Source: Modestobacter sp. (lineage in GTDB: Bacteria; Actinomycetota; Actinomycetes; Mycobacteriales; Geodermatophilaceae). Taken from it: a stretch of 5,782 nucleotides of DNA. This document shows positions 1 through 5,429 of this stretch, one piece after another. Position numbers and translations under genes: made by a program. Within the stretch, counting starts at the first letter, position 1; every line of letters begins with the position of its first letter. The notes beneath the pieces are model-generated. The model did no database searches and was not told the origin of the DNA. It saw only the letters and a list, made by a program, of their open reading frames with translations. The stretch is from the NCBI GenBank assembly GCA_025966175.1, contig JAOPVN010000417.1, positions 1 through 5,782 of the forward strand. The letters run 5' to 3'.

Positions 1-48
1 GCAGCCGCGCTCGCGCGGTCGACGGGCGCCAGCGAGTCGGCTGCGTGA
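1..48 (+). CDS. 3' end of an unidentified upstream gene (partial)
   Basis: The frame that starts at base 1 is open for 15 codons (AAALARSTGASESAA) and stops at TGA 46-48. Thirteen of its 15 sense codons end in G or C, as expected for coding DNA here. The stop overlaps the GTG start of meaB in a GTGA arrangement, the usual sign of translational coupling inside an operon. The tail is Ala/Ser-rich and carries no recognisable motif, so the product cannot be named. Genes that often sit upstream of meaB encode mutase subunits, an epimerase or a thiolase, but nothing visible selects among them. Confidence 0.5.
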   Translation, partial: AAALARSTGASESAA

Positions 49-1076
49 GCGCCGAGCCGGCGGTCACGGCCGTCCAGACCCCGGCCCCTGCCGCCCCGAC
101 CGGGCGGCGGGTACGGCGGGCGGCCGACGTCGGCACGCTCGTCGAGCGCGCCCGCGAGGGCGACGCCCGCTCGGTGGCCCGGCTGATCTCACTGGTCGAG
201 GACGCCAGCCCGTTGCTGCGCGAGGTCGCCGCAGCGCTGGCGCCGCACACCGGCCGGGCCCGCGTGCTCGGGCTGACCGGCCCGCCCGGTGTCGGCAAGT
301 CGACGACGACGACCGCCCTGGTGCGCGCGTTCCGGCAGGCCGGGCAGCGGGTCGGCGTGCTCGCCGTGGACCCCTCGTCGCCGTTCTCCGGGGGTGCGCT
401 GCTCGGTGACCGGGTGCGGATGCAGGACCACGCCGGCGACAGCGGCGTCTACATCCGGTCCATGGCCTCCCGCGGGCACCTGGGTGGGCTGGCCTGGGCG
501 ACCCCGCAGGCGTTGCGCGTCCTCGATGCCGCGGGCTGTGACGTCGTGCTGATCGAGACCGTCGGCGTGGGGCAGTCCGAGCTGGAGGTCGCCTCGCTGG
601 CCGACACCACGCTGGTGCTGCTCGCGCCGGGCATGGGCGATGGCATCCAGGCCGCGAAGGCCGGCATCCTCGAGGTGGCCGACGTCTTCGTGGTGAACAA
701 GGCCGACCGGGACGGCGCCGACCAGACCGTGCGCGATCTGCGCGCGATGCTCTCCCTCGGTGGCCGGCACACCCAGACGGGCGCCTGGCGTCCGCCGATC
801 GTGAAGACCATCGCCTCCCGGGACAGCGGCAGCGGCGTCGAGGACGTCGTCGCCCGGATCGAGGAGCACGCCGCCTGGCTGGCCTCCTCCGGTGAGGACC
901 AGCGGCGCCGGGTGGAGCGGGCCGCCCGCGAGGTCGAGGCCATCGCGCTGGCCGGCCTGCGCGAGCGGATGGGCGACGTGCACGGCTCGGCGGCGCTGGG
1001 GGTGCTGGCCGAGCAGGTGGTGGCCGGCGAGACCGACCCCTATCGCGCGGCGGACGAGCTCGTCGCGCAGCTCTGA
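45..1076 (+). CDS. meaB: MeaB-type GTPase, chaperone of B12-dependent acyl-CoA mutases
   Basis: This 343-residue protein is a cytoplasmic G3E-family P-loop GTPase (MeaB/ArgK/YgfD; human MMAA). In the family it gates delivery of adenosylcobalamin to methylmalonyl-CoA mutase or its relatives, protects the holoenzyme and helps eject damaged cofactor. Visible motifs are a Walker A loop GPPGVGKS (about 79-86), DPSSPFSGGALLGDR (109-123), the switch-region signature ETVGVGQSE (171-179) and the guanine-specificity motif NKAD (218-221). A helical C-terminal segment of the kind used for dimerisation follows. The length is normal for the family. The first 25 or so residues are Ala/Pro-rich and probably disordered. 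The GTG start at 45 is chosen because it overlaps the upstream stop; no strong ribosome site is seen. Which mutase it serves is inference: the one at 3646-5337 is nearby but in a separate transcription unit. Confidence 0.95.
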   Translation: MSAEPAVTAVQTPAPAAPTGRRVRRAADVGTLVERAREGDARSVARLISLVEDASPLLREVAAALAPHTGRARVLGLTGPPGVGKSTTTTALVRAFRQAGQRVGVLAVDPSSPFSGGALLGDRVRMQDHAGDSGVYIRSMASRGHLGGLAWATPQALRVLDAAGCDVVLIETVGVGQSELEVASLADTTLVLLAPGMGDGIQAAKAGILEVADVFVVNKADRDGADQTVRDLRAMLSLGGRHTQTGAWRPPIVKTIASRDSGSGVEDVVARIEEHAAWLASSGEDQRRRVERAAREVEAIALAGLRERMGDVHGSAALGVLAEQVVAGETDPYRAADELVAQL

Positions 1077-1100
1077 CCTCAGGCGGGGCAGGATGGCCGG

Positions 1101-2573
1101 GTGAACGGGACCCCGGACGCCGTCGTCGTCGGAGCCGGACCGAACGGTCTGGCGGCCGCGTTGCGGCTGACCGCAGCCGGTCTGTCGGTGCGCGTGGTCG
1201 AGCGCGGCGACCGGGCAGGCGGCGGGATGCGCACCGAGGAGCACATCCGGCCGGGGTTCTGGCACGACGTCTGCTCGACGGTGCACCCGATGGCGGCTGC
1301 CGCGCCGTTCTTCCGCGAGTTCGACCTGGCCTCCCGCGGCGTCCGGCTGCTGCAACCGGAGATCAACTTCGCCCACCCGCTGGACGGCGGCCGGGCCGCG
1401 CTGTCGTACCCCTCGTTCGAGCGCACCGCCGAGGGCCTCGGGGAGGACGCCGTGGGCTACCGACGGCTGTTCGGCCCGCTGCTGCGGCACGCCGACGACA
1501 TCGTCGACTTCTTCCTCACCTCGGCGTTCCGCCGGCTGCCCGTGCGCGGGGCGCCCGCGATCACCAAGTTCGGCCTGGAGGGGCTGCCCAACGTCGCCTT
1601 CCTGGCCCGCCGGTACTTCCAGCACGACGAGGCCCGGGCACTCCTCGCCGGCGCCGCGGCGCACGGGATGCTCGACCTCACCCGGCCGCTCACCGCGGCC
1701 CTCGGGATGTTCCTGGGCATGCTGAGCCACCACGAGGGCTGGCCGCTGATCGAGGGCGGCTCGCAGAAGCTGGCCGACGCGATGGTCACCGCCCTGGAGC
1801 AGCAGGGCGGGGAGCTCGTCACCGGGCACGAGGTGACCGACCTGCGGGAGTTCCACGGCGTGCCGGCGGTACTGCTGGACACCTCGCCGGGGGCGTTCGT
1901 GGCGATGGCCGGCAACCAGCTGTCCGACGGGTACCGCCGCTGGGTGCGGCGCTACCGGCACGGCCCCGGCGTCTTCAAGATCGACTGGGTGCTCTCCGAG
2001 CCGGTGCCGTGGGCGAACCCGGACGTGCGGCGGGCCGGCACCATCCACGTCGCCGGGACGATGGAGGAGACGATCGCGGGGGAGGCGGCGCCGGCGCACG
2101 GCCGGCTGGCCGAGCGGCCCTACGTCCTCGCCGTCCAGCCGACCGTCGTCGACCCGACCCGGGCGCCGGCGGGCGGGCACGTCCTGTGGGCCTACGTGCA
2201 CGTGCCGCACGGGTCCACCGTCGACGCGACCGAGGCGATCGAGGCCCAGATCGAGCGGTTCGCCCCCGGCTTCCGGGACACCATCGTCGGCCGGCACACC
2301 ATGCACGCCGGGGAGATGGAGCACTGGAACCCCAATGACGTCGGTGGCGACATCTCCAACGGTGAGGCGTCGCTGCGGCAGATGCTGGCCCGCCCGGTGC
2401 CGCGGTGGAACACCTACAAGACGCCGATCACCGGCACCTACCTCGCCTCGGCGGCGACCCCGCCCGGCCCTGCGGTGCACGGGCACTGCGGCGACAACGC
2501 CGCGCGGGTGGCGCTGCGGGAGGTCTTCGGCATCCGGAAGGCCCCGCCGCTGCGCCCCGCCCCTCGGGCCTGA
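1101..2573 (+). CDS. FAD-dependent oxidoreductase, phytoene-desaturase-like (PYROXD2-type)
   Basis: This 490-residue flavoprotein belongs to the broad family of phytoene desaturases and their PYROXD2-like relatives. The N-terminus is a Rossmann dinucleotide-binding fold: a beta strand, GAGPNG (11-16), then Glu34 in position to bind the adenosine ribose, followed by the GGGMRT turn (40-45). The C-terminus has the second FAD-contacting motif, VHGHCGDNAAR (459-469), typical of this family. No signal peptide or membrane segment is apparent. The start is GTG at 1101: AGGA at 1090-1093 lies 7 nt upstream, and an ATG at 1093 runs into a stop after three codons. It begins 24 nt after meaB and is probably co-transcribed, although CAGGAT at 1089-1094 could also act as a weak -10. 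The substrate is unknown: no phytoene synthase or other carotenoid gene is visible, so a carotenoid role should not be assumed. A link to the acyl-CoA genes is unproven. Confidence 0.88.
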   Translation: MNGTPDAVVVGAGPNGLAAALRLTAAGLSVRVVERGDRAGGGMRTEEHIRPGFWHDVCSTVHPMAAAAPFFREFDLASRGVRLLQPEINFAHPLDGGRAALSYPSFERTAEGLGEDAVGYRRLFGPLLRHADDIVDFFLTSAFRRLPVRGAPAITKFGLEGLPNVAFLARRYFQHDEARALLAGAAAHGMLDLTRPLTAALGMFLGMLSHHEGWPLIEGGSQKLADAMVTALEQQGGELVTGHEVTDLREFHGVPAVLLDTSPGAFVAMAGNQLSDGYRRWVRRYRHGPGVFKIDWVLSEPVPWANPDVRRAGTIHVAGTMEETIAGEAAPAHGRLAERPYVLAVQPTVVDPTRAPAGGHVLWAYVHVPHGSTVDATEAIEAQIERFAPGFRDTIVGRHTMHAGEMEHWNPNDVGGDISNGEASLRQMLARPVPRWNTYKTPITGTYLASAATPPGPAVHGHCGDNAARVALREVFGIRKAPPLRPAPRA

Positions 2574-2590
2574 CGCCCCATCTCCATCGA

Positions 2591-2609
2591 GAGCCGGGGA
2601 GGCCGGCTC
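2591..2609 (+). terminator. Terminator-like hairpin after the FAD oxidoreductase gene
   Basis: A perfect 7-bp stem, GAGCCGG (2591-2597) and CCGGCTC (2603-2609), encloses the loop GGAGG. It begins 17 nt after the FAD oxidoreductase stop. It lacks a T-tract, as is common for actinobacterial terminators. It also coincides with the 3' end of the minus-strand gene remnant, whose TGA is at 2610-2608, so it may have served two convergent genes. The call rests on position and symmetry only. Confidence 0.45.
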
Positions 2610-2902
2610 ACAACTCGCGGAACGGGCGAGGAGTCGCTCGGGGCCGTCGTGCAGGGCGTTGTGCCGCGTCGGCCGCTGCCGGGGGCTCCAGCTCGGGTCC
2701 AGGGCCAGGCGTTGGGCTGTGGGCGTGAAGGGGAGCCAGCCAGGCCGCCGGACCAGTCGGTGTCGGCGACGTAGGCCTTCGACGGCACCCCGGCCCGGGC
2801 GCCCGTCAGCGGGTCGACCGTCAGGCCGGCGCGGCCGGAACTCTCGACGTACCAGGCGCGCTGGTCGTCGTTGGTCATCGACCAGCACGAATCGACGTTC
2901 AT
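2608..2902 (-). pseudogene. Frame-broken remnant of a small protein gene (unrecognised family)
   Basis: From the minus-strand ATG at 2902 (or a second ATG at 2878, reading MTNDDQRAWYVESSG) to about 2750, almost every codon ends in G or C and the translation reads like a real protein, including LTVDPLTGARAGVPSKAYVA and DTDWSG. After about 2750-2730 this frame loses its codon bias. Protein-like wording then continues piecewise in the other two minus frames: PFTPTAQRLALDP, then PELEPPAAADAA, then HNALHDGPERLLA, and finally RPFREL with a TGA at 2610-2608. The simplest reading is a gene of roughly 90-95 codons that has accumulated several small indels. I do not recognise the family and propose no function. 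It runs convergent to the FAD oxidoreductase gene and divergent from marR. Sequencing errors in GC-rich DNA or a chance frame are the alternatives. Confidence 0.42.
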
Positions 2903-2934
2903 CCGGACGCCGGACGCCGGACGCCGGACGCCGG
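2903..2934. repeat. Heptanucleotide tandem repeat (CCGGACG), about 4.6 copies
   Basis: Four exact CCGGACG units at 2903-2909, 2910-2916, 2917-2923 and 2924-2930 are followed by a partial CCGG at 2931-2934. The 32-bp tract directly abuts the possible minus-strand ATG at 2902-2900. Seven is not a multiple of three, so a gain or loss of one unit would change any reading frame that crossed it. Such tracts form by slipped-strand mispairing. Confidence 0.9.
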
Positions 2935-2994
2935 CTGCTCTCGGCCCTGACGGCTCGACAGCGTGCCCAGCTGGCCGCCGCCCTCGAGGTCATA

Positions 2995-3014
2995 GGCCGA
3001 CGAGCTCGACGGCC
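2995..3014. promoter_or_regulatory. 20-bp near-perfect palindrome, candidate operator upstream of marR
   Basis: GGCCG-A-CGAGCTCG-A-CGGCC is self-complementary over 20 bp with no spacer and a single mismatched pair (A3000 and A3009). Its right end lies 71 nt upstream of the marR start codon. Length and symmetry suit the operator of a dimeric winged-helix repressor. The position is far from the proposed -10 at 3072, so its role is uncertain. In GC-rich DNA, part of this symmetry could be chance. Confidence 0.35.
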
Positions 3015-3071
3015 GAGGAGCGCAGCGGACCGGCTTCTCGGCGTGATTCCGCCCCGCCTTCGGGGTCCAAC

Positions 3072-3077
3072 TAGCCT
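3072..3077 (+). promoter_or_regulatory. Candidate -10 element of a leaderless marR promoter
   Basis: TAGCCT fits the actinobacterial TANNNT -10 pattern and ends 8 nt before the marR ATG, so transcription would begin at or within a base or two of the start codon. No Shine-Dalgarno sequence precedes this ATG, which agrees with a leaderless message. No convincing -35 is present. That region instead holds a small inverted repeat, CCCCG (3052-3056) and CGGGG (3061-3065), around a CCTT loop. Confidence 0.45.
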
Positions 3078-3085
3078 CTGGGGCC

Positions 3086-3595
3086 ATGGTGCAACCGCTG
3101 GGCCTGCCCTTCGACCCGATCGAGCGCGCCGCGCAGACCTGGGAGCAGCGGTTCGGCCCGGCCGCGTCGATGCGGGCGGCGACGAGCGTCTTCCGGGTCC
3201 AGCAGATCCTGCTCGCCCGCTTCGACGAGGCCCTCAAGCCGCACCGGCTGACCTTCGCCCGCTACGAGGTGCTGGTGCTGCTGACCTTCTCGCGCACCGG
3301 CCAGCTGCCGCTGAAGGTGATCGGCAGCCGGCTGATGGTCCACCCGACCAGCGTCACCAACGCGATCGAGCGGCTGGTCGGGGCCGGTTACGTCGAGCGG
3401 CGCCCCAACCCGTCCGACGGGCGCGGCGTGCTCGCGGCGATCACCGATGAGGGCCGGGCCGTGGTCCCGCCGGCCACCGAGGCGCTGACCAGCCAGGACT
3501 TCGGCCTCGCGGACCTGCCCGAGGCCGAGCTGGACACCGTGTACGAGCTGCTCAAGAAGGTCCGGCTGGGCGCCGGTGACGTCGCGCAGGACTGA
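3086..3595 (+). CDS. MarR-family winged-helix transcriptional regulator
   Basis: This 169-residue cytoplasmic DNA-binding protein would act as a dimer. A helical N-terminal part (about 28-70, with LTFARYEVLVLL at 55-66) matches the dimerisation helix and first wing-helix segment of MarR. The helix-turn-helix spans about 74-101 (LPLKVIGSRLMVHPTSVTNA at 74-93). The wing is YVERRPNPSDGRGVLAAIT (102-120), with the DGR motif typical of the family, followed by DEGR. The length is normal. The ATG at 3086 is supported by an apparent leaderless -10 at 3072-3077. The gene ends 50 nt upstream of the acyl-CoA mutase gene on the same strand, so it is the natural candidate to control that gene and itself, usually by repression relieved by a small ligand. 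An acyl-CoA or branched-chain ligand is speculation; the effector is unknown. Confidence 0.93.
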   Translation: MVQPLGLPFDPIERAAQTWEQRFGPAASMRAATSVFRVQQILLARFDEALKPHRLTFARYEVLVLLTFSRTGQLPLKVIGSRLMVHPTSVTNAIERLVGAGYVERRPNPSDGRGVLAAITDEGRAVVPPATEALTSQDFGLADLPEAELDTVYELLKKVRLGAGDVAQD

Positions 3596-3624
3596 GCAGC
3601 GCAGGTGCTGGCGGGGAGATAGTT

Positions 3625-3638
3625 GGACGTCCTAGCAT
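3625..3638 (+). promoter_or_regulatory. Candidate leaderless promoter of the mutase gene with an abutting palindrome
   Basis: TAGCAT (3633-3638) fits the TANNNT -10 pattern and ends 7 nt before the mutase ATG at 3646, again implying a leaderless transcript; no ribosome site precedes the ATG. Immediately upstream, GGACGTCC (3625-3632) is a perfect 8-bp palindrome touching the -10. A regulator bound there would occlude RNA polymerase. TTGGAC (3623-3628) resembles a -35 but lies only 4 nt from the -10, so it cannot be one. Confidence 0.5.
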
Positions 3639-3645
3639 CTGGCCC

Positions 3646-5337
3646 ATGACGCAGGAGCCGGGCAGTGCCGCCCGCAGCCGTTGGCAGCAGCGTTACGACG
3701 CCGCCCTGGCCGCCGGGCTGGTGCGCGACGCGGACTTCACGACGCTGTCCGGCCGGGACGTCGAACCCGCCTACGGGCCGGCCGACGAGACGTCGGTGCC
3801 CGGGTTCGAGCGGATCGGCTGGCCCGGGGAGTTCCCCTTCACCCGCGGCCTGCACGCGACCGGCTACCGAGGCCGGGCCTGGACGATCCGTCAGTTCGCC
3901 GGCTTCGGCAACGCCCGGCAGACCAACGAGCGCTACCGGATGCTGCTGGCCGAGGGCGGTGGCGGGCTGTCGGTCGCCTTCGACATGCCGACGCTGATGG
4001 GCCGGGACTCCGACGACCCGCGGGCCCTGGGGGAGGTCGGCCACTGCGGGGTCGCCGTCGACTCCGCCGCGGACATGGACGCGCTGTTCGACGGCATCCC
4101 GCTGCAGGACACGACGACGTCGATGACGATCAGCGGCCCCGCCGTCCCGGTCTTCTGCATGTACCTGGTCGCGGCCGAACGCCAGGGCGCCGACCTCGCG
4201 CAGCTCAACGGCACGCTGCAGACGGACATCTTCAAGGAGTACATCGCGCAGAAGGAGTGGCTGTTCGCCCCCGAGCCGCACCTGCGCCTGATCGGCGACC
4301 TGATGGAGTACTGCGCCGAGCACATCCCCGCCTACAAGCCGATCTCGGTCTCGGGCTACCACATCCGTGAGGCCGGCTCGACCGCCGCGCAGGAGCTGGC
4401 CTACACCTTGGCCGACGGCTTCGCCTACGTGGAGCTGGGGCTCTCGCGCGGGCTGGACATCGAGCAGTTCGCCCCCGGGCTGTCGTTCTTCTTCGACGCG
4501 CACATCGACTTCTTCGAGGAGATCGCCAAGTTCCGCGCCGCCCGGCGGATCTGGGCGCACTGGCTGCGCGACGTGTACGGCGCCCGGACGGCGAAGGCCC
4601 AGCAGTTGCGGTTCCACACCCAGACCGCCGGGGTCTCGCTCACCGCCCAGCAGCCGGACAACAACATCGTGCGGACGGCGGTCGAGGCGCTGGCCGCCGT
4701 GCTGGGCGGCACCAACTCGCTGCACACCAATGCCCTGGACGAGGTGCTGGCGCTGCCCAGCGCGCGGGCCGCACAGATCGCGCTGCGCACCCAGCAGGTC
4801 ATCGCCGAGGAGACCGGCGTCGCCAACGTGGCCGACCCGCTGGGCGGCTCCTGGTACGTCGAGGCGCTCACCGATTCCCTCGAGCGCCAGGCCGAGGAGA
4901 CCTTCACCCGGATCCGCGAGATGGGCTCCGACGGCACCATGACCGCCGGCATCCTGCGCGGCATCGAGGACGGCTGGTTCACCGGCGAGATCGCCGAGGC
5001 GGCGTTCACCTACCAGCGGGCCGTGGAGAAGGGCGAGAAGAAGGTGGTCGGCGTCAACACGCTGACCGGAGCCGGGGACGCCGGCGACTCCCTGGAGATC
5101 CTCCGGGTGAGCCATCAGGTCGAGACCGATCAGCGCGCCGAGCTCGCCGCCCGGCGGCAGGTCCGCGACGACGACACGGCCCGTGCCGCGGTGGCCCGGA
5201 TGGTCGAGGTGGCCCGCACCGGGGAGAACCTCGTCCCGGCGATGCTCGACGCCGCCCGGGCCGAGGCGACGCTGGGGGAGATCTGCGACGCGCTGCGCGC
5301 CGAGTGGGGCACCTACACCGAGCCGGCCCGCTTCTGA
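3646..5337 (+). CDS. icmA: B12-dependent acyl-CoA mutase large subunit, isobutyryl-CoA mutase type (IcmA-like)
   Basis: This 563-residue catalytic subunit is built like the TIM-barrel half of the methylmalonyl-CoA mutase family and has no C-terminal B12-binding domain (no DXHXXG motif). It therefore needs a separate small subunit, as IcmA needs IcmB; none is in the window. Family landmarks include RQFAGFG (82-88), SVAFDMPTLMG (109-119), AQLNGTLQTDIFKEYIAQKE (185-204), SVSGYHIREAG with His239 (234-244), NNIVRTAVEA and GGTNSLHTN. At the two substrate-specificity positions, methylmalonyl-CoA mutase has Tyr89 and Arg207, 118 apart. Here they are Phe84 and Gln202, also 118 apart, which matches the Phe80/Gln198 pair of Streptomyces IcmA. 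Loss of the carboxylate-binding Arg argues against methylmalonyl-CoA as substrate. The likely reaction is isobutyryl-CoA to n-butyryl-CoA, linking valine and butyrate metabolism. Pivalyl-CoA or a related branched acyl-CoA remains possible. It lies 50 nt after marR. Confidence 0.9.
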   Translation: MTQEPGSAARSRWQQRYDAALAAGLVRDADFTTLSGRDVEPAYGPADETSVPGFERIGWPGEFPFTRGLHATGYRGRAWTIRQFAGFGNARQTNERYRMLLAEGGGGLSVAFDMPTLMGRDSDDPRALGEVGHCGVAVDSAADMDALFDGIPLQDTTTSMTISGPAVPVFCMYLVAAERQGADLAQLNGTLQTDIFKEYIAQKEWLFAPEPHLRLIGDLMEYCAEHIPAYKPISVSGYHIREAGSTAAQELAYTLADGFAYVELGLSRGLDIEQFAPGLSFFFDAHIDFFEEIAKFRAARRIWAHWLRDVYGARTAKAQQLRFHTQTAGVSLTAQQPDNNIVRTAVEALAAVLGGTNSLHTNALDEVLALPSARAAQIALRTQQVIAEETGVANVADPLGGSWYVEALTDSLERQAEETFTRIREMGSDGTMTAGILRGIEDGWFTGEIAEAAFTYQRAVEKGEKKVVGVNTLTGAGDAGDSLEILRVSHQVETDQRAELAARRQVRDDDTARAAVARMVEVARTGENLVPAMLDAARAEATLGEICDALRAEWGTYTEPARF

Positions 5338-5413
5338 GCGAGGCGGATCCGGTGTCCTCCGGACCACGGGGTGGCGCTGTCGTACCGGGCCCCGCCGCCC
5401 GCTCGCCGGACGG

Positions 5414-5422
5414 TGGGATGAT
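5414..5422 (+). promoter_or_regulatory. Candidate extended -10 before the thioredoxin-domain gene
   Basis: TGG followed by GATGAT (5417-5422) resembles an extended -10 (TGN plus a six-base element keeping the A at position 2 and T at position 6). It ends 7 nt before the chosen ATG at 5430, the same geometry as at the mutase and marR genes. The first base of the hexamer is G rather than T, so this is weaker than the other two. Confidence 0.33.
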
Positions 5423-5429
5423 CGAGGTC

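Noticed and set aside
189..2993. A 934-codon open frame on the minus strand
   Set aside because: It lies antisense across meaB and the FAD oxidoreductase, which have clear family motifs. Its translation is Arg/Gly/Pro/His-rich low-complexity text typical of a shadow frame in GC-rich DNA. Only its part near 2650-2750 overlaps the gene remnant described above.
2335..3450. A 371-codon plus-strand frame bridging the FAD oxidoreductase, the gap and marR
   Set aside because: It is out of frame with both real genes, Arg-rich, and has no coherent domain. It is open only because stop codons are rare at this GC content.
3623..3628. TTGGAC as a -35 box of the mutase promoter
   Set aside because: Only 4 nt separate it from the -10 at 3633-3638, which is far from the usual 16-19 nt.
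3646..5337. Naming the mutase methylmalonyl-CoA mutase
   Set aside because: The carboxylate-binding Arg and the partner Tyr are replaced by Gln202 and Phe84, and the protein lacks the fused B12 domain.
5345..5364. Short inverted repeats after the mutase gene as a terminator (TCCGG/CCGGA, GTCC/GGAC)
   Set aside because: The stems are only 4-5 bp, mutually exclusive and without a T-tract, which is no more than expected by chance in such GC-rich DNA.
3388..5367. A 659-codon open frame on the minus strand
   Set aside because: It is antisense to marR and the mutase, with no recognisable domain and shadow-type composition.
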